Assembly (NCBI RefSeq): GCF_030272615.1
Contig: NC_081405.1
Location: forward strand, 653,376,920-653,440,919
Direction: 5' to 3'
Origin: Cryptomeria japonica
Lineage: Eukaryota > Streptophyta > Pinopsida > Cupressales > Cupressaceae
DNA length: 64,000 nucleotides
A model generated the notes under the pieces. It saw nothing but the letters and a program-made list of their open reading frames with translations. It ran no database searches and had not been told where the DNA came from. Positions 1-12,451 of this stretch are shown here, one piece after another (positions within the stretch are counted from its first letter, which is position 1; every line of letters begins with the position of its first letter). The position numbers and the translations under genes were made by a program.

Positions 1-1380
1 AAAGAAAATAGAACCAAGCTTGATGCTAAATCTCAGAAATGTACCTTCATTGGATATGGGATAGATGAATATAGCTATCAGTTATGGGATTTTGAAAATA
101 AGAAAATAATTAGAAGTAGAGATGTTATATTCAATGAGAAGGTTATGTATAAAGAATAGATGCAGGAAAATAAGCATGAACATGACAAACAAGTATATGT
201 GGTGTTGGATGAGATTCCTGAAAATAAAATGCCACAGGTACCTGATGCTCAACAACAACAGATTATCCCACAAACTCCTGCAAGTGTTAGATGTTCTACG
301 AGGTCAAGTAGACCCCTTGAAAGATTTTCTCCTTCTTTGTATTCTATTTTATTAACTAATTTTGGTGAACCAGAAGAATATGAAGAAGCAATGCAGGTGG
401 ATGCCAAACAATAGTGGGAGCTAGGCATGAAAGAGGAGATGAACTCCTTGATGAAAAATAAGACTTGGGACTTAGTCCCTTTACCTGCAGAAAAAAGAGC
501 CTTTCCTAACAAATGGGTTTATTGGCTAAAGGAGGAGGAAGGAGGTCAGAAAAGATATAAAGCCAGACTTGTGGTAAAAGGTTTTGCACAAAAAAAGGGT
601 ATAGATCATGATGAAATATTTTCTCCAGTTGTAAAAATGACTTCAATTAGAATTGTACTTAGTCTTGTGGCTGTAGATGATTTACATCTTGAACAATTAG
701 ATGTCAAAACAACTTTTCTCCATGGAGTTTTGGAGGAGGAAATTTACATGTTGCAACCATAGGGATATGAGGTCAAAGGTAAGGAGAATTTGGTGTGTAG
801 GTTGAAGAAAAGTTTGTATGGCCTAAAGCAAGCACCCCGACAATGGTATTTAAAATTTGATAGTTTCATGGCTGAACATGGTTATCATAGATGTCATTCT
901 AATCATTGTGTATTTTTTAAGAGATTGGATAATGGTCGTTATATTATTCTGTTGCTTTATGTTGATGACATGCTTGTTGCTGGGTCTAACATGCAACATA
1001 TAAATGATCTTAAACAGAAATTAGCCAGGTCATTTGCTATGAAGAATTTGGGTGCAACTAAGCAAATTCTCGGTATGAGAATTACACGGGATAGGAAAAA
1101 TAGAACCTTGAATTTTTCCCAAAGTGAGTATATAAAGAAGGTGTTGAAAAGATTTAACATGCAGGATGCAAAAGTAGTTAGTACACCTTTGGCTAGTCAT
1201 TTCAAATTGACTAAGGAGATGTGCCCAAAGGCACAAGAAGAGGTAAATAAAATGTCTAACATCTTGTATTCATCAGCTATTGGCAGTCTGATGTATGCAA
1301 TGGTTTGCACAAGGCCAGATATTGCACATGCAGTGGGAGTTGTGAGAAGGTTTATGAGTAATCCGGGTATGGAACATTGA
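1..1380 (+). pseudogene. Copia A pol remnant: integrase C-end and reverse transcriptase
   Basis: One frame reads from base 1 to 1380 and is broken only by in-frame stops at 157-159, 412-414, 760-762 and 1378-1380. The first 50 codons match the C-terminal end of copia integrases (FIGY and RDVIFNE-type motifs). From about 427 the frame is a Ty1/copia reverse transcriptase, with the KARLVVKGFAQ block, YGLKQAPRQW at about 820-850 and the catalytic YVDDM at 958-972. The 5' half of the element lies outside the window. The stop at 1378 falls where a Trp codon is usual (TGG to TGA). In the living element this enzyme copies element RNA in cytoplasmic virus-like particles; this copy cannot make it. Confidence 0.93.
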
Positions 1381-1550
1381 AATACTATGAAATGGATTTC
1401 TTCATCAGGAGAAGCTGATTTCTTCATCAGTTTCTGTTGGTCTTCTTTATTGATAATTGTGGAATTTATAGCAGTCGAGTCCCAGTGTTTTCTCCAGCGG
1501 ATGCTGCAAGTACAGTGGTGTCATCTAGTATCAGTCTCCAAGTGGGAGAT
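1381..1550 (+). pseudogene. Copia A degraded RNase H tail and polypurine tract
   Basis: The normal RNase H segment after the RT is mostly deleted. A short stretch near 1440-1480 still resembles the copia RNase H end. The purine run at 1540-1550 directly precedes a TGTTGATATG LTR start, as the plus-strand primer site does in copia elements. Confidence 0.7.
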
Positions 1551-1709
1551 TGTTGATATGTGGCGACTGATCAACAAAGTAATGTACACTCAACACATTT
1601 TTTTTGATGAAAACCGACGTAATAAAACCCTAAAAAGGCTAAAAAGGTTGACTTTGTCTGTTGCCCTAAAAACACATGTTATAAGCGGCTAGGATGCTTA
1701 AGGCATAGA
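1551..1709 (+). repeat. Copia A 3' LTR, left part
   Basis: The LTR begins with TGTTGATATG immediately after the polypurine tract. It is interrupted after 1709 by element R1 and resumes at 9607. Bases 1705-1709 (ATAGA) are the target site duplicated by R1. Rejoined length is about 354 bp. Confidence 0.8.
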
Positions 1710-2864
1710 TGTTAGGTCAAACCAGGAAAGCTAATGTATTGAGAGGGGAGGGGTGAATCAGTACTTCAAAACTTTTCTTCAAAAGTAACTTTACTGTTAA
1801 ACATAAACTGAATATTGTAGATATTATAATATATAATGCTAAAACATAATAATAGAAATAACATTCATACACATTTCACTCCATAACACAATTATTTTGG
1901 TTACGCAGAAACTCTTGGTTAGAGACAAAAACTACGGTGGGGATGGCACCCACAACTTCACTACTGCAATAATAAAGGTTGCTCGGCTAGAGCTACATGT
2001 TTAGCTATTCTGATAGCTTACTCTATTAGGAGTATCAAGATTTTTAGATCTACCTTGCTAAAGGGTTTCACAACACTTATACAAAATGTTGCACCTGATT
2101 AAAGGCTTTACAATTTATAGACTTTGTTAGAGTCTTTTACCCTATTAAAGGTTTCTATTACAACTCAAATGATTCAATAAAATCTTTACAAAATATCTGC
2201 AACTTTACATCTGAAATGTTATAGCATACTCTATGTGCTCAATATGACATTACCTTTCTCATAGCATACCTCGGTAATTGATAAATCAACTCGGTAAACC
2301 CTTCTGTTTACTCTGTCCCATAAACTGTTCTTTGAAGACTTTCTCGGTGACCTCTGAATATCTCTGTCATTCTTAGTAGTCACAACACATTGTCTCTCCT
2401 CCACATTTGATATTCAAATCATACTATATAAATAGATCTCTGGGACGGTGATCTGTTCATGCTTCGATCTTAGAAACACAATTCATCGAATGAATAAACA
2501 TAGAAAATATTTTATTGGATAAACTTCCTCAAAATCATACAAAATCTTGAAGTGCAATTTCCTATGTGATAATGGTTAGATCTTCTCGATTTTTGTAACA
2601 TGTTTCACATATGTGTCCAGGTTCATTAAATCTGGTAACATGTTTCTAGTCGGTTCAGATTACTCAGTATTCCTTCTTTGCTGCTCAGTAGACATAGAAC
2701 GTTACTCGGTAGATAGCTTGGTGTATACTTAACTTTGTGACTCCTTTCTTCTGTAACCGACTGCATTAGTGCTTACCGACTGAATATTTTGGTAGTGTTA
2801 ATCGACTAGAGTATATAGGATGACTTTGGACATAAAACTAATGATAACTTAATAAGTAATAACA
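1710..2864 (-). repeat. R1 3' LTR
   Basis: Starts TGTTAGGTC and ends AATAACA on the plus strand, giving TG...CA termini. It matches 8446-9601 with scattered substitutions. Confidence 0.93.
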
Positions 2865-2876
2865 ATCTCCCCTTTT
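2865..2876 (-). other. R1 polypurine tract
   Basis: The minus strand reads AAAAGGGGAGAT directly against the start of the 3' LTR, the expected second-strand primer. Bases 2877-3157 beyond it are R1 3' untranslated sequence with no ORF. Confidence 0.8.
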
Positions 2877-3157
2877 GACATTAGTTTGGTATGTTTGACA
2901 AAACTCTTTTCAAAGTCATAACTCAAAATCTATATACTTACAAAATTTGACTAGAATGACAGTATATACAATTGTCAATGAATAGTAACATATTCAAATA
3001 TATACTCCCCTTATCAATATACTATAATGCTTGGTGTTCCCTACTCTGTGTTCTATGCCCCCCCTATCAAATTCAACTATACACTCAGAAACATTGTTCT
3101 GCTCGATACACTCCCTCTTATACTTGGTACACTCCCCCTTTTTGACAAACATCAAAA

Positions 3158-6100
3158 CTAGTTACCATTCGGTGGGGGCAGCTGATCAAAAATAGATTTG
3201 TACTTAGTTCAAGCATTAGTGAGAGCATTGGTAAGTCCACCCTTGACACTTTCCATTAAAGAATTCTAAGCTGTAATATCAGCTAACAATGAAATTAGAC
3301 CATCTAATGTGCTTCCCTTGGCTTGAGTGGACAATTGTGTAGCTTGGTTAATCTACTCTTGGATTGATGAAAGATGGAGAATAAATAATGTCTGAAGAGT
3401 CATGATATCCATCCTGATTTTTTTCTCTTCATTCCGAAGTTCCAACTGTTGAGCCATAAGAGTTTGCAGCTTGGTATAGAAATTCTGAACAAAATTTGGC
3501 TCGGTGGTCAATTTATTTGAGAGATTTGAAATCTCTTGTTCAATGACTTCGGTCTTATGTTTGATATCCTTGATAAACAATGAAAATGTACATAGCATCT
3601 GGAATAAATAAAGAATGTGCTTGAGTTGAGGGGACAACTCAGCAATGAATTCAACAAGCTTGACTATATCGATAGCAATGGCTTTCTGCACTTCTTCAAT
3701 CATTTTGGCAGTTAGCTCTTTGTCCTTTAATTTGCTAAGGTATTCTGATGCGTCTACTCCTGATGCTTCTAATTTAGTGAGTAGTTCATCCAATTGTATA
3801 TGGATGGCAACATATTTATTTATGGTAGCTTCAGGTAGCATCTCTATTAATAATACTTTAACCTTCTGAAGTACTCGGTTCTTCTTCTGAATAGCCATTT
3901 GTCTTTCTTGTTTTACTTTGGCTTTGCATAGTTCTCCAAATTCAATAAGTGCTTGCCCTTTCAGTTTGGAAATGTCAACATTGGGCAACACAATAGGTTT
4001 AGATAGATCTACCTTGAAACTATGCTTTTTCATTTTCTTTTCCTTGGATGATGAGGCTTTCATCGGTTGAACTAGTACAATGGCTTTGGAGGCTTGTACA
4101 TCCTCGGTAGGCTGCTCGGTAGAGACAACACTTTTATCAGTTCCTTTAGCCTCTAATGAGTCCTTCAGTGATTTGGTGCTTAGGGTCTCAGTAGCAACAA
4201 TTTCCATGCATGCAAGTGCTTGAGAAGTCTGTTCCTCGGTGGCCTGAGAAGTAGATTCTCATTTTGTAGAGTGTTGACCCTCTTTGCCTTGATCAGTGTC
4301 CTGAGGTTGCTCAGTGATCACTTGCTGGGTTACCGGAGCATAGGACTTAACTTGTTCCAAAACTGATTCACTTGATACTAGCTTGGCATAAGCATTTCCT
4401 TCTATCATTTCTTGTTCCTGTACCTCAGTATCCATGACATCCTCATCTTGTTGAATAGTTAAAGCAGGATCTTTCTCGGCGATGTCAACAATTTCTACTT
4501 CACCTTGAGTTTCTTTAGTCTAAATTTTGAAGACTTCTTGCCATTTTTCCTTTTTCTCCTGTTCAACTTCAAGATAGAGTCCATTCATCATTTTCAGGGC
4601 TCTTTGCTTCACTTGAAAGTTTGTCTGGTAGTTTTTCAAATGTTTTCTTATATCTTCTGATGACATGTTTGGAAAGAGATGTACTAAAACTCTTTCTCTT
4701 ATTTGTTTCTCCGAGTCCATAGCATATTTCCATCTGTTGTCAATGTGAGAATATAATGCATTTGGAAGCAAATTACTTACTTCTAATGGAACTACTCGAA
4801 ATTTAAGAAGTGTACATACAACTGACTTTTCTATTTGCCTCTTTTCTTCTTCTGTCCGAGAGTCATATTTGACATACCTAAATGACCCAAATCCACCATA
4901 TTGTTTCAAATTGGCACAGAAGTTGTCAACACTGTGTACATCTTCCTTTGTGCTTTTGACAATCTGAAATTTATTTTTGTCTTCAGATTCTATGTCACTT
5001 GACTCCTTATTCAAAATGAGTCTCCTGGTTGACTTTCTATAAGTCTTAGTAACCTTAGGCAATTCAACAGTTTTCTGCCTCTTGCTGGGTGACACTGCAG
5101 ATGATCTAGTGTTGGGTCTTTTTACTTGTGGAGTCGGTGATACATTAGGTGTATCATGTTTCTTTCTTTTCAATACTTTTCCCTTTGGCAACTCGGTGCT
5201 CAGAGTAATTGCTACTTCTTGAGCTTCAGATTCTTCCTCTATTGAAAGTAGCTCATATGTTGACTTAGTAGGTGTGGAGGTAGAACCTTCTCCAAATTTC
5301 TCAGTTAAGTCTTTTATCATTTTAGTGGCTTTTCTTGTAGCCTTTGGTACTACTATGCTCATTTTTACCTTCTGTTTTACCTCTTCATAGGTACCATATC
5401 TGAGCTCGGTAGAGTGCCTTGGAAGTGCCAAAAAGGCATCTATCTGTTGTTGAGAAATTTTAGAATCAATCTTATAACCCATAGGTGATAAGGATTGAAT
5501 TCTGGGTTCTACTGCATTGACATAGCAGTAGTCGGTGCCTACTTCAAAACATATATCATCCTTATATTTCTCCACTAACTGCGGTGGGATTCTGTACCTG
5601 TTATGCATCTTCTCTTGAAATTTGCTAAAATAATCATCCATTATATCATTGAAATTATCACCTAGCTATTTGATAAAATCATTTATCTGATGGGTGATTG
5701 GTCGGTGTAACTCCCAGACAACATTACTGACTAATGGGAAGAATTTTTGAAAATAGAAAAACATGCACACTAAGAGTGATCCAAACTTTAGTGTGTTAGC
5801 AGAGTTATTCTTCTTGTCCTTATAGTGTTGAGATTTTCAAATAGGTTTTTCAACAACACTTCACATAGATCAATCTTCATGCCTTTCTTCACAATCTTGT
5901 AGGCCAAATCTATGGCTGCACATGGTACACTATTCTCTCTTGTCGATTGAAAGAAACAATAACCTATGAATCTAATAGCAAATTTTAGCTCTGCATCTGT
6001 AACATTATTCAACTTAAGACCTCTACAATCAAACTCAACTCCGGTTAAAGTTATCAATTCCTTTTGTGAAATCATCTTTTGTGCTCAGGCATGATCGAAT

Positions 6101-6509
6101 ATAGGATATCCGGTTATTAAGTGAATAATCTCCTTGGTGATTTTGAAGGGTTGCTCCTCTAACCACATGATGAACTCTGCTTAGAACAAATTTAACCCAC
6201 TGGGGTTTGAAAACTCGAGGGTAAGCTAGGGCTTTAGTTAATCCCTTTACTTTGATATGCTCATACTTGCTATTCAGGTTTCCATCAGTGCATAGCTCAT
6301 CATACATGACCTTGATTTTGGTATGACCTAGTTCTTCAACACGACATTTAGTGTAGAATCTGACATCCTCAACTAATAGAACCCTATCCAGAATGAGAGA
6401 ATACAATTTTATCGTCTGGTTTGGATGCTACCTTAGGAGGTAAGGAATACTTTACTGATGGCTTCTCAATGGTCTTAACTACAATAGGATTCTGCAACTT
6501 AGGAGCCAT
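3158..6509 (-). pseudogene. R1 ORF2: large protein of unknown function
   Basis: Starting at an ATG at 6509 (MAPKLQNP), an ORF of about 1100 codons can be followed to a stop at 3158-3160. It changes frame near 6410-6370, again near 6040-6075, and once more between 5788 and 5641, and has in-frame stops at 4520, about 4259 and 3353, so it is dead. The N-terminal 350 residues look globular. The middle is basic and Ser/Thr-rich with several KRKK/KRQK clusters that could be nuclear signals. The C-terminal third is Lys/Glu/Leu-rich and probably helical or coiled coil. I recognise no family; it is not pol. It lies downstream of gag where pol would be in an autonomous element, with an untranslated gap (6510-7034) between. 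Similar extra ORFs are known from large gag-only derivatives, but the function is unknown. Confidence 0.7.
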
Positions 6510-7034
6510 TTCTAACTTGGATTTCTACTAACAAAAGAGCTTAGGGTTTTATCTTGATAGAAAACACTCTTCGACTTAGTAAATATAATGCAGATGTTCA
6601 CAACTGATATTGCTCAGTTAACTGGCTTTGAAAAAGCATTTGAGATTGCTGTATAAATATCTTGAAATTTGCTTGGGAGGTGTTTGATCGCCTTTGAATC
6701 TCTTAGCTCTGCTCTTTGATAACTGGTGAGTGTAAAATGACCATGCAAAGGACTTTAAGTACACATTTTACCTTATTGGGCTTTGTGCAATTAGGTAAGA
6801 AAGTATTAAATGCACTTGGTTCCACTAAACTGATTACCTTCCTTTTCTGCTATTACCGACTAGACAGGCTTCCTGCATTTACCGACTTCTCTGGTACTCC
6901 AAAAGTCTAGATACAATTTCAAACTTGCTAATGCATCTTAGCTATGTAGATTTTGAAATTAAGTACATGATTTAAATAGGAACTTGTTAAGATATAATCT
7001 TTGAATGAATGCAGTCCCTTTATACCTTTACTGA
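6510..7034 (-). other. R1 spacer between gag and ORF2
   Basis: About 525 bp with no ORF of note on the element's strand. A short plus-strand ORF here has no family features. It may hold an internal start or splice signal for ORF2; none is obvious. Confidence 0.5.
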
Positions 7035-8431
7035 TTAATTCGAGGTAGATGCACCTAACTGGGTAGGTAAGGTACTTTCTTCATTAGTTGACACATTTTC
7101 TTTCTTTTTCCAAAATTTCTGAAATGTGTTTCTTATCTCCTCAATATCTCCTCTGGATTGATCTCTGCAATCTTTAGCCAAGTGTCCAATTTTGTGACAA
7201 TGAAAGCATGCCATTCTAGGATTTCTCCATGATCTCTGGTTGTTCATTCCAAACCTTATCATGTAGTTGACACTTATATGTCCATATCTTCCACAACATT
7301 CACACCATATCCTTGTATTGTAATCCCATGGTACTGCAGTATACTGTCGGTTGATATCTGTGTGAGTTTGGTAACTTCTAGCATTTGCTCGGTGTGAAGA
7401 CCACATATAGTTTTTCTGCTTAAACCAACACTTCTTGGTACTGTGACCATATCTATTGCAATTTTTGCAAAACCCCTTGAATTTTGCCTTCTAATAATTG
7501 TTAACTGACTTAGTCCTACATTGATTAGATGTGTGACCATACTTATTGCAATTGTAACAATAACTATCAGACCTAGTGACATTTGGTTGCTTACCTTTTC
7601 TGATCCAGCAAATGTTGGCAGTATGATCTTGTTTTCCACAATAGTTTCAAATAGGCTTCTTATCCTTTATCTTGTCTTTGTTTCTAGCTTGCTTTGATGA
7701 TCCTCCTCTCTCAATGGTGTTGATCCCTTTCTCAGTGGAGTTCTTTCCTTTGTAGTCGAGTCCTGCATCTTTGTTGGGTCTTCTTGTAGTTAGTTGCTCA
7801 TCCAACATCCTTGATGCTTCATAAATTTTCTTTAGTGTTTCTTTTGACTTCTTTTTTGCTTCAAGTTCATCGGTCAATCTTGATAGTTCAATTTTCAATG
7901 CTTGATTCTCATTTTCCTTTAGATTTGCTTCATGATGTGCATAACCCAATTGATCAGACAGATTACTTTTAATTCGAGTCATCCTTGTGATTTCATCATT
8001 CTTTTCAGACACCAATGCTTCTAGCTATTGTTTTTCCCTTTCTATATCTCTTATGTTATCCTCAGCTATTCTCAATGTATCAAGATTTTCATTCATCTGT
8101 GTGCTGAAGTACTCATGATCTCTTTTCATTGCTTTTAGTTGTTCGTTTAGTGTTTTGTTCTTTTCTTTCAGTTCTCCAATCATTTCTTCAGTCTCTTCTG
8201 ATATGTTGTTCTCAGATGATGTCTTAATTTGTTCCACCAACTCTTGTGAGTCCTGTAAATCATTAGACAACCTTCTTCTGACTTTCAGTGATCTTTGCAT
8301 TTGTCTCTACATGTCTGCAATTACTTGATTAGCATGATCCAGCTCTTCTTGAAGATTCACAATTCTTTGAGATAGCCTTCCATTTATAAGATCTTTCTCT
8401 TTAGGCCGTTAAACCCTTTTCCAAGAGAATA
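7035..8431 (-). pseudogene. R1 gag-like: coiled coil plus five zinc knuckles
   Basis: A single minus-strand frame runs from just inside the primer site to a stop at 7035, broken by in-frame stops near 8305, at 8025, 7647 and 7491-7493. The first 250 residues are a charged coiled coil. Then come five CCHC-type (CX2CX4HX4C) zinc knuckles: one next to the stop at 7647 (first Cys apparently the mutated codon), intact ones near 7521-7562 and 7428-7469, one near 7268-7309 whose last Cys is Tyr, and an intact one near 7168-7209. Knuckles of this kind bind RNA in nucleocapsids. No copia capsid (UBN2/DUF4219-like) domain precedes the coiled coil, so the Gag is N-terminally reduced. Five knuckles in a row is unusual; one or two is normal. 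Confidence 0.85.
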
Positions 8432-8443
8432 GCTCTGATACCA
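8432..8443 (-). other. R1 primer binding site (initiator Met tRNA)
   Basis: The minus strand reads TGGTATCAGAGC two bases inside the 5' LTR, the standard plant complement of the 3' end of initiator Met tRNA. Confidence 0.92.
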
Positions 8444-8445
8444 AT

Positions 8446-9601
8446 TGTTAGGTCCAACCAAGAAAGCTAATGTACTGAGAGGGGAGCGATGAATCAATAC
8501 TCCAAAACTTTTCTTCAAAAATAACTTTACTGATAAACATAAACTGAACACTGTAGATCTCATAATATATAATGCTGAAACATAATAACAGAAATAACAT
8601 TCATACACATTTCACTCCATAACACAATTATTTTGGTTACATAGACACTCTTGGTTAGAGAGAAAAACTACAGTGGGGATGGCACCCACAACTTCACTAC
8701 TGCAATAATAAATGTTTCTCGGTTAGAGCTACATGTTTATCTATTTCTGATAGCTTACCCTATTAGGAGTATCAAGATCTTTAGATATACATTGCTAAAG
8801 GGTTTCACAACACTTATACAAAATGCTCCACCTAATTAAAGGCTTTACAATTTATATACTTTGTTAGAGTCTTTTACCCTGTTAAAGGTTTCTATTACAA
8901 CTCAAATGATTCAATAAAATCTTTACAAAATATCTGCAACTTTACATCTGAAATGTTATAGCATACTCTATGTGCTCAATATGACATTACCTTGCTCATA
9001 GCATACCTCGGTAATTAATAAATCAACTCGGTAAACCCTTCTGTTTACTCTGTCCCATAAACTGTTCTTTGAAGACTTTCTCGGTGACCTCTGAATATCT
9101 CTATCATTCTTAGCAATCACAACACATTGTCTCTCCTCCACATTTGATATTCAAATCATACTGTATAAATAGATCTCTGGGATGATGATCTATTCATGCT
9201 TCGATCTTACAAACATGATTCATTGAATGAATAAACATAAAAAATATTTTATTGGATAAACTTCCTCAAAATCATACAAAATCTTGAAGTGCAATTTCCT
9301 ATGTGATAACGGTTAGATCTTCTTGAGTTTTGTAACATGTTTCACATATGTGTCCAGGTTCATTGAATCTGGTAACATGTTTCTACTCAGTTCAGATTAC
9401 TCGGTATTCCTTCTTTGCTGCTCGGTAGACATAGAACGTTACTCGCTAGACAACTCGGTGTAGACTTAACTCTGTGACTCCTTTCTTCTGTAAACAACTG
9501 CATTAGTGCTTACCGACTGAATATTTTGGTAGTGTTAACTGACTAGAGTATATAGGATGACTTTGGACATAAAACTAATGACAACTTAATAAGTAATAAC
9601 A
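8446..9601 (-). repeat. R1 5' LTR
   Basis: The 1156-bp partner of 1710-2864, with the same TG...CA ends. It would contain the element promoter; I did not assign a TATA box. It is followed by the second ATAGA copy (9602-9606). Confidence 0.93.
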
Positions 9602-9606
9602 ATAGA

Positions 9607-9801
9607 GAGGTTTATGTACTATTTTTTGTTGAATAATAAGAAAGATAGGACGACTATTTATGGTGGACGTAACCCATTTTGGGTGAACCATGTTAAATCT
9701 CTGTGTTATCTGTGTCCTGTTTTATTCCTTTATCTTTTGTATTTAGATCTACATATAATTGTTAGTTCATATTTGCTTCGGATCTTCTTGAAACCATAAC
9801 A
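9607..9801 (+). repeat. Copia A 3' LTR, right part
   Basis: Continuation of the LTR begun at 1551. It contains a GTGGACGTAACCCATTTTGG-type block commonly seen in plant copia LTRs and ends ACCATAACA. The sequence beyond it belongs to copia B, so copia A inserted into copia B. Confidence 0.75.
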
Positions 9802-10974
9802 CAAGCATGGTGCATCGTTGTCAAACTAGACAACACCTCTATTATATTCTTCTAAAGACAGAAACTTTCCCTGGTCACCAGTCACGTGGTGAGAATAACC
9901 ACTATCAATAATCCACTCATTAGAGTTGTCAATGTGAAAGACAAGTACTTTCTTGTCAGACACTTCTTCCTTTACAGCTACAAACACTATATCCTCATTC
10001 TCTTCATCCTCAGATTCTTCAACAGTAACACCTTCATCCACTACAACAAGACAATTTCTTCTATTTCCTCCTTTATACTTTCTAAACCTCTCCGGTTTAT
10101 CCTTATTGTCATTGTTAGGATAGTTAACAACTATATTTACTATCTTATTGCAGGAAAAACATTTTAAAGGAATCGTACCTTTGTACTTTCCAGTGCCTGT
10201 TGGAAGTCTCTTGGCAAGAAGAGCTTCAAACTCCATCAGAATCTCTTCATCATCCATATCTCTGCATTTCTTGGATTCATAATTGGTACTTCTTTTCCTT
10301 TTCTAGTTTGTACAATAGATTCTCTAAAGGCCGACTTAGTCTTTTGAACACTACCATCATAGCTATTCAACTCATATGCAGTCAACTTTGCAATGATAGA
10401 GTCTAAGGATACATTGGTTTTGTCAATAGACCTTAGCTCCTGAATAGCATAAACTCTGATTGCATAGACCGATAACAATGATCTCAAAATTTTACTAACA
10501 ATGGTGGCATCTTCAATTGTTCCACCAATGCTCTTGATATCTCCAACTACATTCTTGATCCTTATGCCATATTGCTGAATGGTTTCACCTTCAACCATCC
10601 TCATGTCTTCAAATTTTCCTCTAAGGCTCTCTTCCTTAGCTTGCTTGACATGCTCATCACCACCATAAATAGTTTCCAATGTGTCCCATACATCCTTGGG
10701 AGTGTCCTTATCTTGTACATCAATGAACTCAATATCGGACAAACACCTAATAAGGGCTTCCATGACTTGCCCATTTTCTTGAATCTCTCTTTTATGATCA
10801 TCAGTTAGAGTGCCAGTGGGGATTACATAGACATTCTCAACATAGCTCTAGCGTTTAGCACCCAAACTCTTGATATAGATCTTCATTTTGTCCTTCCATG
10901 TTTTGAAGTTATCTCTATTGAACTTAAGACCTTCCCTCTTCATCATTAAGGCAGGATATTTTACCTCAAGTGGT
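9802..10974 (-). pseudogene. Copia B gag and start of protease
   Basis: On the minus strand, 10974-10236 encodes a copia Gag of the UBN2 type (the ...DVWDTLETIYGG... and RSLLSVY... blocks). A frameshift near 10240-10257 leads to 10257-9826, with a degraded zinc knuckle (CFSC, later ligands lost) and a protease start with the WIIDSG...H..GD motif of copia aspartic proteases. An in-frame stop lies near 10849 and another at 9826. The reading breaks at 9802 where copia A inserted, so the rest of pol is absent from the window. Confidence 0.88.
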
Positions 10975-11003
10975 TAAGCTTATATCACCGAGGACCTAGA
11001 GTA

Positions 11004-11015
11004 GCTCTGATACCA
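11004..11015 (-). other. Copia B primer binding site
   Basis: Minus strand TGGTATCAGAGC, a perfect initiator Met tRNA complement, five bases from the proposed LTR end at 11021. Confidence 0.9.
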
Positions 11016-11020
11016 ATTAA

Positions 11021-12450
11021 TGAATAATGATGAACAACAAATACCCTAACTGGTACTGAGAGGGGGGGTGAATCAGTACATACAAAAACTTCTCCACAAC
11101 TAATGAAGTTAAAACAATGCTAACTGGTTGTCCTCATTACTGAACTTATCCATGGCACTATCAGTTAAACACAGTAAGACTTCAGACAACTTAAACCGGT
11201 AAATATGAATACTTCCAATATCATTCAATACTTGATAACTACTTCACCCATAAACACATGCATGTGGTGTATCAGTAATACCATAACCATTAGCTCTGCA
11301 TGCATAATCACCTAAACAAAGAATACTTAATCATCACATAAAAAATGCACAACTCATGACACACAAATTTTTCACGTGGAAACCTAAATGGGAAAAACCA
11401 CGGTGGGGATGAATACCCACAAGCTTGTTTTGAACTCTTTTGAAGCTTTCTCTATTAGGAGCCTAGTCTGATTAAATACTTTACAATAAGGTTTTGCAAG
11501 GAACCGATCCTGTTAAAGATCACCCGATTAAGGGATGGCTATATACCCTGTTAAAGGTTGAAACCCTGTTAAAGGTTACCTCGCTAGAGGATTTAAAGAA
11601 CTCAATAAACTAGAGACACCTGGTTAGAGGATTTACACTAAGCCTGTTAAATTTACCTAGAAAAGGGATTTTCCTTTTGTTGGAATGGTTAGAAGACAAC
11701 AAGTAAAACTCTGATCTGATAACAACACTATATGCTAAGGCAGATGCTTTTTAGTTCCTCTACTCTGCAATCACACTATGCAGTTTTCACTCACTGGGTA
11801 TCTCATCACTCGGATATACACACAATTTTTGCCAGCAAAAACAATATCAAAACTCATCAACCTTATAGACAAGAATTAGGTCGATAACATAAACCCTAAA
11901 CCCTAAGTATTTTAGGTTTACAATTACAAGCGGTCCAATCCTTACTGTCCAAAAACTGTACATAGAATGAAACAATCTCAAACAGATCACAAGTCATTTT
12001 GCATCATCCATTCTTCACCGCACATAAAAATTAGTAACCCATCATGCTTTCTTCTCATACTGCTAAGAAGAATGTTCATTCTCGAGGTAGACATTTAATG
12101 CAGTCGATCTTCACATGCAAGATCCTCAAGGATATCCTTCACGTGCACAAAACTGACATGGCATCTCAATCTCATCCTTATTTCTTAGCTAACTCATCAC
12201 AGAATATCATCAGTTGCATCGCACAAGCTAGATTGCCAAACCGGAAACCCTAGAGCTGAGACTACCAATCGATAGTCACGCTTAGTGAAACCCTGACACT
12301 GGTTCACTACATCTCTTCATACCAGTTGACCTATACTTATTGACATCAATGACAACATATTATCATCATATTATCATACTGGTTCATCATATGCCAACAC
12401 AAGTGTAATGCTATTCAAACGGATCAGCAAAACCCCTAATGTTTTCTAAC
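11021..12450 (-). repeat. Copia B 5' LTR (outer end approximate)
   Basis: Begins TGAATAATG next to the primer site and contains a GAGAGGGGGGGTGAATCAGTAC block shared with R1 LTRs, plus the TTCACGTGGAAACC...GGTGGGGA block near 11370-11405. The outer end is placed near TTTTCTAACA at about 12450 because 12452 begins sequence in the opposite orientation. No second copy is in the window, so this boundary is not proven. Confidence 0.65.
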
Positions 12451-12451
12451 A

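Larger units (their letters stand above)
1710..9601 (-). mobile_element. R1: complete non-autonomous LTR element without pol
   Basis: Two LTRs of 1155 and 1156 bp (1710-2864 and 8446-9601) are flanked by the 5-bp direct repeat ATAGA (1705-1709 and 9602-9606). On the minus strand the 5' LTR is followed by a primer site for initiator Met tRNA, and the 3' LTR is preceded by a polypurine tract. The interior encodes a coiled-coil/zinc-knuckle Gag-like protein and a second large ORF of unknown function. I see no protease, reverse transcriptase, RNase H or integrase motif, so mobility must have relied on another element. Shared LTR segments (the GAGAGGGG...GTGAATCAGTAC block) and the same primer point to copia B-like elements as the helper family; that is inference. 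Confidence 0.92.

Noticed and set aside
3158-6509. R1 ORF2 as a captured host gene with a named function
   Set aside because: I find no motif that I can tie to a family; naming it would be a guess.
11890-11910. Telomere-like CCCTAAA repeats
   Set aside because: Only two adjacent units inside a copia LTR; no array.
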